From an uncultured Lachnospiraceae bacterium (GTDB taxonomy: Bacteria > Bacillota > Clostridia > Lachnospirales > Lachnospiraceae), in NCBI GenBank assembly GCA_902776305.1, contig CACYPS010000007.1, forward strand, positions 1 to 64,000: DNA of 64,000 nt, read 5' to 3'. Of the stretch, positions 44,998 to 53,512 are shown in pieces; positions within the stretch are counted from its first letter, which is position 1, and every line of letters starts with the position of its first letter. The notes under the pieces are model-generated. The model saw nothing but the letters and a program-made list of their open reading frames with translations. It was not told the DNA's origin and did no database searches. Made by a program: the position numbers and the translations under genes.

Positions 44998-45840
44998 ATG
45001 AGGGAAACAGAAAATAACACCAAAAGAGGCGGTTTGGACGTAGTAAGAACAATTATCCTGATAGCTGCATTTGCAGTCCTGATTTACTCGGGGTATCAGC
45101 TTTTTACAATATTTCATGGCTACGCCGCCGCCGATAATGAATATGAGGATATTCAGAAGGAATTCACCAGACCGGTTGTAAAACCGGAGGGTCCGACTCC
45201 GGAACCCGAAGCAGTCGAGAGTCCGGAAGAAGGTTCTACGCGCTTGATCGAGGACGCCGAGCCTCCGCTTGAAGTTGACTGGGATGAACTCAAAAGTGTA
45301 AATTCGGATATTGTCGGATGGATTTATGTGGAAGCGCAGAGCGGAATCAGCTACCCGATCTGCCAGACGACCGACAACGAGTATTATCTGCACAGGACTT
45401 TTCGCAAGGAGCCGATATTTGCAGGAGCGATTTTTGAAGACTTCTGCAACTCTCCGGAGTTTTCTGACCCAAATACGATCGTCTACGGACACAACATGAA
45501 GAGCGGCAGCATGTTCGCTATGCTCAAGAGACTTAAGGAGCAGTCGAGATATGATGAAGCGCCTTATTTCTGGATCCTGACCCCTAAGGGCAACTACAGA
45601 TATCATATTTACGCGGCGTTTGATACACCGGTCAACTCAGATGTCTACATGCTCTTCTCAAAGCAGGGTAAGGAATTCATGGAGTGGGAGCAAAAGATGC
45701 AGAACGCATCGGAAGTCTCCAATTCCGTGCCGCTTGCCGAAGACGATTTCACAGTGACGCTTTCCACCTGCACAAGCGACGAATCTGTCCGGTGCGTGGT
45801 TCTCGGAAAGCTGGTTTCTACTGCAAGACCCTCAAAGTAA
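44998..45840 (+). CDS. srtB: Class B sortase
   Basis: 280 residues. One N-terminal membrane helix (about 15-35) and a Pro/Glu-rich stalk precede the sortase domain. SDIVGWIYVEAQSGISYPICQTTDNEYYLHRTF is the class B entry. YGHNMKSGSMFAML holds His165, LSTCTSD holds Cys258 and SVRCVVLGKL holds Arg265. Sortases link surface proteins with C-terminal sorting signals to the cell wall. No protein in this window has a clear (S/N)PxTG or LPxTG signal. It lies directly after the L,D-transpeptidase and shares its transcript. Confidence 0.93.
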   Translation: MRETENNTKRGGLDVVRTIILIAAFAVLIYSGYQLFTIFHGYAAADNEYEDIQKEFTRPVVKPEGPTPEPEAVESPEEGSTRLIEDAEPPLEVDWDELKSVNSDIVGWIYVEAQSGISYPICQTTDNEYYLHRTFRKEPIFAGAIFEDFCNSPEFSDPNTIVYGHNMKSGSMFAMLKRLKEQSRYDEAPYFWILTPKGNYRYHIYAAFDTPVNSDVYMLFSKQGKEFMEWEQKMQNASEVSNSVPLAEDDFTVTLSTCTSDESVRCVVLGKLVSTARPSK

Positions 45841-45862
45841 TGAAACTTTGAGGGTTTCTTTT
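45828..45862 (+). terminator. Terminator after the sortase gene
   Basis: ACCCTCAAAG pairs with CTTTGAGGGT across a seven-base loop, followed by TTCTTTTG. The hairpin overlaps the stop codon of srtB. Confidence 0.85.
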
Positions 45863-45926
45863 GTATCAGCATGCAGTGATAAGTAAACTATGGAAAACGG
45901 TAACATCAATATAAGGAGGTACGGAA

Positions 45927-46655
45927 ATGAGTAGAGAAGTAGAGGAACTGCAGAAAATAATTGATTCACATAACAGAATTGTTTTCTTCGGCGGAGCAGG
46001 CGTTTCAACGGAGAGCGGAATCCCGGATTTCCGTTCACAGGACGGTCTTTACAACATGCAGTATAAGTATCCGCCGGAACAGATCATCAGCCATACGTTC
46101 TTTGTGCATGACACGAAGGAATTCTATCGGTTCTACAAGGATAAGATGCTGATTACGAACGTCGAACCGAATCCGGCGCACAAAAAGCTTGCCGAACTCG
46201 AAAAAGCGGGAAAACTTCTGGCAGTCGTTACCCAGAATATTGACGGACTTCACCAGCTTGCCGGAAGCAAAACAATTTACGAACTCCATGGCTCGATTCA
46301 CAGGAACTATTGCACACGGTGCCGCAAGTTCTTCGGACCGGACTATCTCAAGGAAAGTGACGGTATCCCGAAGTGCGACGCCTGTGGCGGAGTTATAAAG
46401 CCTGATGTTGTCCTCTATGAAGAGGGACTGGACAGCGATGTCATAAACGGGGCTGTCCGTGCGATTTCTAAGGCAGACTGCCTGATTATCGGAGGAACTT
46501 CTCTGGTCGTATATCCGGCAGCGGGACTTATTGACTATTTCAATGGGGATAAGCTTGTCCTGATCAATAAGTCGGCAACTACGAGAGATTCGATGGCTGA
46601 TCTGGTGATCAGAGAACCGATCGGACAGGTATTTTCACAGATAGAGGTGCGTTAA
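45927..46655 (+). CDS. Sir2-family NAD-dependent protein deacylase
   Basis: 242 residues behind AAGGAGG. FFGGAGVSTESGIPDFRSQDGLY is the NAD loop, TQNIDGLHQLAG the catalytic loop and ELHGSIHRNYC carries the active His. Zinc is held by CTRC and CDAC (about 130-155). GGTSLVVYPAAGLIDYF closes the Rossmann fold. It removes acetyl or related acyl groups from lysines in the cytoplasm using NAD. Its stop codon overlaps the next start as TAATG, which couples it to a secreted protease gene, an unexpected partner. Confidence 0.95.
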   Translation: MSREVEELQKIIDSHNRIVFFGGAGVSTESGIPDFRSQDGLYNMQYKYPPEQIISHTFFVHDTKEFYRFYKDKMLITNVEPNPAHKKLAELEKAGKLLAVVTQNIDGLHQLAGSKTIYELHGSIHRNYCTRCRKFFGPDYLKESDGIPKCDACGGVIKPDVVLYEEGLDSDVINGAVRAISKADCLIIGGTSLVVYPAAGLIDYFNGDKLVLINKSATTRDSMADLVIREPIGQVFSQIEVR

Positions 46656-49600
46656 TGAAGAGAAATGTTTGCACGAAGCTGACGGCTGTCTTACTGGCAG
46701 CCATTCTGATTATGCCGACACAGATGATTGCCCATGCCGAGGAATATGAGGCGGTCGACATATCTCCGGAAATGCAAACGAACCTGGAAGATGGGACTTT
46801 ATGGAATGAGGACAATGAACCGTCTGAGGATCCGACAGGTTCCGGTGAAACGGAAGTACAGGTAATACCCGGTGCTGAAAACCTGGAAATTGCGGAAGAC
46901 GTGTCAGAGGAAGATTTCGATCTGAAAGCGGAAGAATCGCAGCCGTACGGATCGTCAGATTATTCCGCGCCTTCCGACGGTACGGTAACGATTATTCATA
47001 ATGAAGGATATTATGTTCCGGAACCGGAAATGAATGACGACGGTCTTTACGCGATAGACGCGTATGAGGATGTGGAAAATGCAAGCGGTGAAATCATACC
47101 GGTCGTCGGATACGAAATCACTGAGGATACAGCGAAGGGTGAGGAACTGTTGGGGGCAGGGTCTTATCCGGCGGAGTTTTATCCGACAGTCAGCACAGGC
47201 ATTTCTTCACAGGGCGGAAACGATACATGCTGGGCTTTTTCCGCTATGACGAGCGGGGAGCGTTCTCTTCTGACGAAAGGCCTTGCGGACAGCGTCAATC
47301 TGTCGGAAAAACATCTTCTCTACGGATATTACAACCGCAGCGGGGATGTCGGAATACCGGCCACTAACTACAAATGGTACAATACGAAAGGATCTTTTTA
47401 TATGGCGGTTGCAGCGATGGCGGATCTGCTCGGAGCTGCGGATGAAAATAAGTATCCTTATACGACGGATCCTCTGTCTCCGGAAGAGTACACGGATGAT
47501 ATTGCTCATCTTGAGGATGCGACCTTCCTTGCAAACTTTCCGACGGCCTCCGCTTCCTGGAAGTCTGATCTGTGGAACGCCGTGATAGAACAAATCAAGG
47601 GAAACGTCATGGAAAACGGAGCTGTCTGGCTTTCCATATATTCAGTAGATAAGCATTCTACGACGGAATGGTATACGGCATGGCCGACTAAAACTACGAC
47701 AGACGATAACGGCAACACTACGGTAACTTACGAGGATAAGCCCGCGGCTGATCATGCAGTGACGGTCGTGGGATGGAATGACGAGAAAGTTATTCCCGGT
47801 GCGGAAAATCCGGGTGCCTTTTACGTGCAGAATTCCTGGGGAGCAAACTGGGGAGAAGGCGGATATTGCTGGCTTTCATACGAAGACGCGTCCATGAATA
47901 ACCCGGTCGCATACCGTATGGAGCAGTCTGAGCTCGGAAAGACGCGTGATACCGAGGTGTTCTCTCATACCGGTACAGGATTCTGCGGCAAGGTTCTTGG
48001 TTCCACAAACCTGACTTACGGCGTAAATGTTTTTGAGACCGATCATTATGTCGCCATCGACTCCATCGGCTTCTACACCAAGAATGCCAATCAATATGAG
48101 GTAGCGCTCATTACCGATATTCCCGATCCGACCGATCCGATGAGCGGAACAGTTGCGGCAAGTGCACAGGGTACAGTTTCGGACAGCGGATTTCATAGAG
48201 TGAACCTTGATCGGAGCGTGACGATCGAGAAAGGAGATACATTTGCTGTCAAGGTACAATGCAAGAACGACGCGGGAAGATACTCGGTCACATTTGAAGG
48301 ACCTGTTTCTAACCTGAGAAAAACAGTCTGTGACCCGGGTACATCCTACTTCTATTACAAAGGAAATCATTACGATTGTGCGACGACGGAGAAATTGTCA
48401 AACCAGCTGATTTCAACCGACTACCGCAACATCTGCGCTTATGCATACGGAAACAAAGTTAAAGAGCTCCGGATTTCCGGAGATGTATCAACTGCGACAG
48501 TGGGAGATACTTTTGCGCTGGAAGCTTACATGGAGGACGAACAGGGAACAGAAATCGAAGTAGCTCCGACATGGAGCAGCGATACGGAAGGCGTCACGGT
48601 CTCTAATGAGGGTCTTGTAACCGTGACTGACAGTGCTGTGACCGGAACCGTTACGATAAAGGCCGAATATGCGGATCAGATTGGGAAATATCGATTTGAT
48701 GCGGAAGTGGACGCTTCCGCAAGTGAGGTCTCCGGCCTGCGCCTCATCGGCGTTCCGGACACATCTTTCGTCATTGGACCGGAGGATGACACGAACATAG
48801 GAGGTTGTGGCGACGTTACCAGAAATTCGGACGGAGCTCCGGTGCTGGACTATTTAATAGAAGAAACAGAGACGGCTTATTACAAAATCGAGAATTTCTA
48901 CACCGGACTTGTCATGACGCTGGACGAGGACGACGGCATGGGAAATTACTACGTGATCCAGGATGCCTGGAACGGCAGGGACGAACAGCTCTGGAGGATT
49001 TTGAAAGCCGAAGGCGGTTATATCATAAAGAACAAGAAAAACGGAGCCTGCCTTGCGATCTTCGACTCGGAAGGTGAAGAGTATGAATTTATTGTGGCGA
49101 ACGGAACGGCAGCCGTCTGGACAATTACTGAGAAAACGGCCGACCTTACCAAAGCAAAGATGTCCGTTCCTGTCTCCGCCGCGCTGATAAACGGGAAAGC
49201 TACGGTGGAACCGACGCTGAATTACGGATACAGGACTCTCGTAAAGGGAAAAGAGTATTCCGTCAGCTTCAGTAACAACACGAAAGCCGGGGATGCTACC
49301 GTGACTGCGAAAGGCATAGGGTATATGACCGGATCACAGAAGGGGACTTTTACGGTAGTCAATTCCGCAGCCTCAATCACTTCCGGTAAGGTATACATGA
49401 TCGTTCCGGTGAGGGCGCCGAAGACGACGCTCACAGTGCAGAAGGGAAGTATGCTCCCGAATACGAATATTTATCTCAGTACTCCCGGTACTTCGGAGGC
49501 ACAGAGATTCATTTTCACAAAGAACTCGAACGGCACGTATACCATCACGGACCAGAAATCCGATTTTGTGGCAGGCATACGAAACAATTCAACCGCCAAC

Positions 49601-50254
49601 GCGGCCGTGATTGAAACGCAGCTGGACAAAGGAAGCAAGTATCAGAGATGGACGCTCAAAAAACAGAGCGACGGAAGTTATTGCATCCTGAACTCGCAGA
49701 CGGGTAAGGCGCTTTATCTGATCGGCGGGAAAACCGCCAACGGAACAAACGTCGGTCAGTATGGCTATTCCGGTACCCTCAATCAGAGGTTCTATCTGGT
49801 ACAGTCATCGGCGACCGCTCATACGTACAGCAATACATATACAATTCGTGCGGCCGGCAAGACATCCCTCGCGCTCGACATTGTGAATGCCTCGAAAGAC
49901 GGCGGAGCCAACGCCCGCATTTACACTTACAGCGGAGGTGCTGCCCAGAAATTCCGTCTGATGTACAGCGGGAACGGCTACTACCGCATTATGAATGTGA
50001 ATTCGGGAAAAGTGCTCGGAATAAAGGGGGATACAAAGACCAACGGGGCAAATGTCCGCCAGGCTACCTGGATGGCCACTGCGGGCCAGCGTTGGAAAGT
50101 GGTTAAGAACTCGGATGGCTCGGTGACTCTGCAGAGTGCGCTCGGAACTGCCCTTGATGTCTATGCGGGGTCGATGACTCCAAATGCAAACGTTGATTCC
50201 TGGGCTGTCAATAAGACGACTGCGCAGAAGTGGAAGCTTGTGAAGGTTTCCTGA
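46655..50254 (+). CDS. Secreted papain-like (C1) protease with Ig-like, MBG-like and ricin-type lectin repeats
   Basis: 1199 residues. A signal peptide (TKLTAVLLAAILIMPTQMIAHA) and an acidic pro-region reach about residue 175. The C1A peptidase part spans about 178-420: GGNDTCWAFSAMTSGE with Cys192, DHAVTVVGWND with His367 and VQNSWGANWGEGGYCWLSYED with Asn393. A lectin-like (DUF-type) domain about 430-600 follows, then a Big2-like domain (TWSSDTEGVTVSNEGLVTVTD). Next are one ricin-B-like repeat, an MBG-like repeat (YSVSFSNNTKAGDATVTAKG) and a C-terminal pair of ricin-B-like blocks with repeated YxRI or Q-x-W (RWTLKK, RWKVVKN, KWKLVKV). No cell-wall anchor is seen. It probably cuts proteins on glycan-rich surfaces. 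Confidence 0.93.
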   Translation: MKRNVCTKLTAVLLAAILIMPTQMIAHAEEYEAVDISPEMQTNLEDGTLWNEDNEPSEDPTGSGETEVQVIPGAENLEIAEDVSEEDFDLKAEESQPYGSSDYSAPSDGTVTIIHNEGYYVPEPEMNDDGLYAIDAYEDVENASGEIIPVVGYEITEDTAKGEELLGAGSYPAEFYPTVSTGISSQGGNDTCWAFSAMTSGERSLLTKGLADSVNLSEKHLLYGYYNRSGDVGIPATNYKWYNTKGSFYMAVAAMADLLGAADENKYPYTTDPLSPEEYTDDIAHLEDATFLANFPTASASWKSDLWNAVIEQIKGNVMENGAVWLSIYSVDKHSTTEWYTAWPTKTTTDDNGNTTVTYEDKPAADHAVTVVGWNDEKVIPGAENPGAFYVQNSWGANWGEGGYCWLSYEDASMNNPVAYRMEQSELGKTRDTEVFSHTGTGFCGKVLGSTNLTYGVNVFETDHYVAIDSIGFYTKNANQYEVALITDIPDPTDPMSGTVAASAQGTVSDSGFHRVNLDRSVTIEKGDTFAVKVQCKNDAGRYSVTFEGPVSNLRKTVCDPGTSYFYYKGNHYDCATTEKLSNQLISTDYRNICAYAYGNKVKELRISGDVSTATVGDTFALEAYMEDEQGTEIEVAPTWSSDTEGVTVSNEGLVTVTDSAVTGTVTIKAEYADQIGKYRFDAEVDASASEVSGLRLIGVPDTSFVIGPEDDTNIGGCGDVTRNSDGAPVLDYLIEETETAYYKIENFYTGLVMTLDEDDGMGNYYVIQDAWNGRDEQLWRILKAEGGYIIKNKKNGACLAIFDSEGEEYEFIVANGTAAVWTITEKTADLTKAKMSVPVSAALINGKATVEPTLNYGYRTLVKGKEYSVSFSNNTKAGDATVTAKGIGYMTGSQKGTFTVVNSAASITSGKVYMIVPVRAPKTTLTVQKGSMLPNTNIYLSTPGTSEAQRFIFTKNSNGTYTITDQKSDFVAGIRNNSTANAAVIETQLDKGSKYQRWTLKKQSDGSYCILNSQTGKALYLIGGKTANGTNVGQYGYSGTLNQRFYLVQSSATAHTYSNTYTIRAAGKTSLALDIVNASKDGGANARIYTYSGGAAQKFRLMYSGNGYYRIMNVNSGKVLGIKGDTKTNGANVRQATWMATAGQRWKVVKNSDGSVTLQSALGTALDVYAGSMTPNANVDSWAVNKTTAQKWKLVKVS

Positions 50255-50291
50255 AACATACAGGTATATCTGTGAACTATGAGGACATACT

Positions 50292-51377
50292 ATGCGTGAC
50301 AGAATAAGAGAAAATGTATTTCGAAATATCAACTGTGCAGCACATATCATGCTTTGTATGGTCTTAACGGCATTGCTCCTTGCGGGCAATGCCGCTTTCG
50401 TACATGCCGGAGAAGCAGAGATTGTGTGTGTGATGGAGAGGACCGGCGACGGGAAGCTCGGTATGCGCATTGACGGCGGTAAAAATTCCGGTATTGATGC
50501 GTACGACCTCGATGTTGTCTATGATCCGCAGTCTGTCCGGCCGGTCGAGGCGGAGGCGAGGGGCGGAGAGCCGACGGCATTTGCATATCAAGATATAAAC
50601 GACACAGGCGTATTCCGCATCGTGGGTCTTATGCGGGAACCTCTGACGGAAGCGGGAACATTTCTGTACATAAAGTGGGAACCGCTATCGAAGGATGACA
50701 TACAATATGTTCCTGAGCTGACCGTGCGTGACCTCGCGGACAGCGAGGGGGAAGATCTCTCTTACGGGATTTCCTACACGGGAGTCGACGGCGGTGCCGT
50801 CGCGCCGAGTCCCGCGAAGAGGACAGAGAGTGATTCAACAAATGGCGGCAGCCCTCAGGAAACCGACCGTACAGATGAGGCAGCGCCGGCGGGCGATGCG
50901 GATGACGGAAACGGATCGGGAGCACAAGTGAACGGCGATGTGGCGGAGACTCCTGCTTCGAACGATACCACTAATACGAACGCCGTAGCCGCGGATGGCA
51001 ATGCGGCCGGGCAGAACAGGAAAGACCGTGCACATCAGAATTCTGCAGAGGACCCGGACAATAGCCGGATGGGGACGGATGAGAGCAGCGGACAGAAGAA
51101 GGACGGCGCAGGCGACGCAAGCAGTGAAGATTCCTCTGCGGATGATAAGGATGCAGGCAGTACAGACCGAACGGATTCTCAAGCGGAGGACTCTTATGGA
51201 TCAGAAAACAGCGCGCCTGATGCAACTCCCGAAGCACTCGCTGAAGATGCGGTTGAGCAGAAAGCAGACGGTAAACCGGCTTCCACAAACGGAGCTGCGG
51301 TGATCATCGTGCTTATTCTGGCAGCGGCTCTCGGCGGAGTCTACTATTATAATAGAAGCAAACATTCGCAGTCCTGA
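50292..51377 (+). CDS. Cohesin-like surface protein with C-terminal membrane anchor
   Basis: 361 residues with a signal peptide (MLCMVLTALLLAGNAAFVHA). Residues about 40-165 look like a cohesin or related beta-sandwich: MRIDGGKNSGIDAYDLDVVYDPQSVRPVE and GVFRIVGLMREPLTEAGTFLYIKWE follow the cohesin pattern of internal strand then V-x-F. A low-complexity Ser/Asp/Gly/Ala-rich linker (about 170-325) and a C-terminal helix (AAVIIVLILAAALGGVYYYNRSK) anchor it. No sortase motif precedes the helix. The final residues KHSQS and the stop codon are encoded by the first unit of the dispersed element at 51358-51385, so the gene end has been reshaped by the repeat. Confidence 0.75.
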   Translation: MRDRIRENVFRNINCAAHIMLCMVLTALLLAGNAAFVHAGEAEIVCVMERTGDGKLGMRIDGGKNSGIDAYDLDVVYDPQSVRPVEAEARGGEPTAFAYQDINDTGVFRIVGLMREPLTEAGTFLYIKWEPLSKDDIQYVPELTVRDLADSEGEDLSYGISYTGVDGGAVAPSPAKRTESDSTNGGSPQETDRTDEAAPAGDADDGNGSGAQVNGDVAETPASNDTTNTNAVAADGNAAGQNRKDRAHQNSAEDPDNSRMGTDESSGQKKDGAGDASSEDSSADDKDAGSTDRTDSQAEDSYGSENSAPDATPEALAEDAVEQKADGKPASTNGAAVIIVLILAAALGGVYYYNRSKHSQS

Positions 51378-51612
51378 CGGGAGACAAAAAGTTACCATTC
51401 AGCTGCCTTTCCATCCAAGCAGTCCAAAGGCAAGCGGTATACTATTCAAGCGGAAAACTCTCGCAGTCTTGACGGGAGACAAAAAGTCACCATTCAGTTG
51501 CCTTTCCATTCAAGCAGTCCAAAGGCAAGCGGTATACTATTCAAGCGGAAAAGACTCTCAGTTTTGACGGGAGGCAAAAACCTAAAAAGCAGACATCTTT
51601 CGGGAACATCGA
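51358..51612. repeat. Tandem partial copies of the palindromic element's left arm
   Basis: CATTCGCAGTCCTGACGGGA, TTACCATTCAGCTGCCTTTC and GGCAAGCGGTATACTATTCA follow one another. The order repeats with a period near 94 bases; the third unit carries about 34 extra bases before its TTACCATTCAGCTGCC. The first unit begins inside the preceding gene. Confidence 0.85.
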
Positions 51613-51869
51613 GTTACCATTCAGCTGCCTTTCCGTACAAGCAGTCTTAAGGCAAGCGGTATACTATTCAAGCGGTAAACATTCGCAGTCCTGACGAGAA
51701 ACAAAAACCATTGCACTCTGTGTGACCAAATGTATGCTGTAAGCGACACGCGGGAACACAGAGTGCAGATATGGTTTTTTGTTTCGCAAGTCAGGACAAG
51801 AGTTTACCGATGAATACGTATACCGATGCCGCAGGATATGCATTCCATAGAAGGCAGCTGAATAGTAAC
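51613..51869. repeat. About 255-bp palindromic element, copy 2
   Basis: Core 51673-51809 is nearly identical to 14059-14195. Outer arms GTTACCATTCAGCTGCCTT (51613-51631) and AAGGCAGCTGAATAGTAAC (51851-51869) are inverted copies with one mismatch, so the whole element can fold into one long hairpin. A second AAGGCAGC(TT)GAATAGTAAC follows just after it. Confidence 0.88.
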
Positions 51870-51949
51870 GCAGGATATGCATACAACTGAAGGCAGCTTG
51901 AATAGTAACAATAGAAAGCGAATACGCAAAATGATTTTCTCAAAAGAAC

Positions 51950-51978
51950 TTGTAATTTAAAAACTCGTATGATATAGT
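51950..51978 (+). promoter_or_regulatory. rpsF: Promoter of the rpsF operon
   Basis: TTGTAA, a 17-base spacer and TATAGT, about 80 bases before the rpsF start codon. Confidence 0.75.
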
Positions 51979-52007
51979 ATGGATTCGTGAGAGTTTAAAT
52001 CATGTTC

Positions 52008-52050
52008 CTTGTCTCCCGCATGAGACGGGAGGCCGGAGACCAAAAGGAGG
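52008..52050 (+). promoter_or_regulatory. rpsF: Structured rpsF leader, possible S6:S18 binding site
   Basis: CTCCCG (52013-52018) pairs with CGGGAG (52026-52031). Alternatively GTCTCC (52011-52016) pairs with GGAGAC (52035-52040). A GGCCGGAG tract follows the first hairpin, just before AAAAGGAGG. In many bacteria an rpsF leader hairpin with a conserved CCG binds the S6:S18 complex for feedback control; the position here fits, but I could not verify the consensus. Confidence 0.5.
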
Positions 52051-52059
52051 AAAAGTAAC

Positions 52060-52476
52060 ATGAATAAGTATGAATTGGCATTAGTTGTTAGCGCTAAGCT
52101 TGACAACGAAGGCGTCGCAGCTGTTGTTGACAACGCAAAGCAGCTGATCGAGCGTTTCGGCGGTCAGGTAAGCGAAGTTGAAGAGTGGGGAAAGCGCAAG
52201 CTGGCTTACGAAATCCAGAAGCAGACAGAAGCTTTCTATTTCTTCGTTCAGTTCGAAGCTGACACAACAGCACCGGCTGAGATCGAGTCCCGTATGAGAA
52301 TTATGGAGAATGTACTTCGTTATCTCGTAATCCGCAAGGATGAGAACGATACCTTCAAGGTAACACCGGAGAAGGCTCCGGCCGCGGAGACAGAAGAAGC
52401 TGAAGCTGAAGAAGCAGTTGAAGAGATTCCGGAAGCCCCGGAAGCTCCGGCTGATGAGGCACCGGCAGAGGAATAA
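52060..52476 (+). CDS. rpsF: 30S ribosomal protein S6
   Basis: 138 residues. MNKYELALVVSAKLDNEGVAAVVDNAKQLIERFGGQVSEVEEWGKRKLAYEIQK is the standard S6 N-terminal half; RMRIMENVLRYLVIRKDE closes the fold. S6 binds 16S rRNA with S18, whose gene is third in this operon. The last about 40 residues form an acidic Glu/Ala/Pro tail, longer than in model S6 proteins but common in Clostridia. AAAAGGAGG precedes the ATG. First gene of rpsF-ssb-rpsR. Confidence 0.98.
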   Translation: MNKYELALVVSAKLDNEGVAAVVDNAKQLIERFGGQVSEVEEWGKRKLAYEIQKQTEAFYFFVQFEADTTAPAEIESRMRIMENVLRYLVIRKDENDTFKVTPEKAPAAETEEAEAEEAVEEIPEAPEAPADEAPAEE

Positions 52477-52523
52477 AGCTCATTTGATGATAACAATTCA
52501 GTCAGAAAAATGAGGTACATTAT

Positions 52524-53009
52524 ATGAACGTTTTAGTAATGATGGGGCGCCTTACGCGTGACCCGGAAGTCCGTTACGGAGCAAGCGGAAACGCAGTAGC
52601 GAGATTCTCACTTGCAGTTGATCGCAGATTTAAGAGAGAGGGACAGGCTGATGCCGACTTCTTCAACTGTGTTTCATTCGGCCGTCAGGCGGAGTTCGTG
52701 GAGAAATATCTCCACAAGGGCGTAAAAGTAGTTATTCAGGGTAGTCTGCAGAACGACAATTATCAGAATCGTGAAGGTCAGACGGTTTACCGTGACCAGA
52801 TCGTCATCGATAATATCGAATTTGCCGAGAGCAAGGCAGCAAGTCAGCAGAATGCGGCCGCTTACAATGCGAGACAGTCGTATTCCGCTCCGGCTTCACA
52901 GCCTGCACCGGCTCCGGCACAGCGCCGTGAGACGCCGGCAGCAGATTTCTCGGGTGACGGATTCATGAATATCCCGGACGGGATTGATGAGGAGCTTCCG
53001 TTCAGCTAA
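52524..53009 (+). CDS. ssb: Single-stranded DNA-binding protein
   Basis: 161 residues. MNVLVMMGRLTRDPEVRYGASGNAVARFSLAVDRRF, FFNCVSFGRQAEFVEKYLHKGVKVVIQGSL and RDQIVIDNIEFAESK form the OB fold. A Gln/Ala/Pro-rich linker leads to the acidic tip DEELPFS, the site that recruits other replication proteins; an extra Ser follows the usual final Phe. It protects single-stranded DNA at forks. The gene sits between rpsF and rpsR, as in most Firmicutes. Confidence 0.98.
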   Translation: MNVLVMMGRLTRDPEVRYGASGNAVARFSLAVDRRFKREGQADADFFNCVSFGRQAEFVEKYLHKGVKVVIQGSLQNDNYQNREGQTVYRDQIVIDNIEFAESKAASQQNAAAYNARQSYSAPASQPAPAPAQRRETPAADFSGDGFMNIPDGIDEELPFS

Positions 53010-53141
53010 GGCAATGACTTCTGATACGAAGCAGAGAATCCTCCGAGGCGGAGGAAATGTTTAAGGACAGGTCGAACGGACCGGTACAATGGATGAGAAC
53101 CCTCCCGCAGGGAGGCACGAAGATAGAGAGGAGAGCTGACA

Positions 53142-53411
53142 ATGGCTTATCAGAGAAATGGCGAAGGCCGTGAAGGTGGATACAGAAGAAAACCGAGTGG
53201 ATTCCGCAGAAGAAAGAAAGTTTGCGTATTCTGTGGCAAGGAAGGCGAGATCAGCTACAAGGATGTAAACAAGCTGAAGAGATATATCTCTGAGCGTGGC
53301 AAGATCCTTCCGAGAAGAATTACCGGCAATTGCTCAAAGCATCAGCGTGCTCTTACACTGGCTGTAAAGCGTGCACGCCATCTTGCTATTCTTCCGTACG
53401 TTCAGGATTGA
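53142..53411 (+). CDS. rpsR: 30S ribosomal protein S18
   Basis: 89 residues. [64 protein letters not shown] is the complete S18 core, with the CxxC that may bind zinc in this lineage. S18 pairs with S6 on the small subunit platform. The 132-base gap before it holds two small hairpins (CCTCCGAGGCGGAGG and CCCTCCCGCAGGGAGG) and GAGAGGAGAGC before the ATG. Confidence 0.98.
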   Translation: MAYQRNGEGREGGYRRKPSGFRRRKKVCVFCGKEGEISYKDVNKLKRYISERGKILPRRITGNCSKHQRALTLAVKRARHLAILPYVQD

Positions 53412-53455
53412 TCCTGTGTCGGAAGTTGCAAACCCGGCTTCTATAGGCTATAATA

Positions 53456-53498
53456 AAGCCGTCACTATACCTTGGGATAGTGGCGGCTTCATTTTTTC
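53456..53498 (+). terminator. Terminator after rpsR
   Basis: AAGCCGTCACTAT pairs with ATAGTGGCGGCTT (one G-T pair) across eight bases, followed by CATTTTTTCT. It lies in front of gdpP, so gdpP either has readthrough transcription or its own promoter. Confidence 0.9.
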
Positions 53499-53512
53499 TA
53501 CAGGAGACACTA

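Noticed and set aside
51270-51377. Sortase sorting signal at the end of the cohesin-like protein
   Set aside because: A membrane helix and charged tail are present, but no LPxTG or (S/N)PxTG-type motif precedes them.
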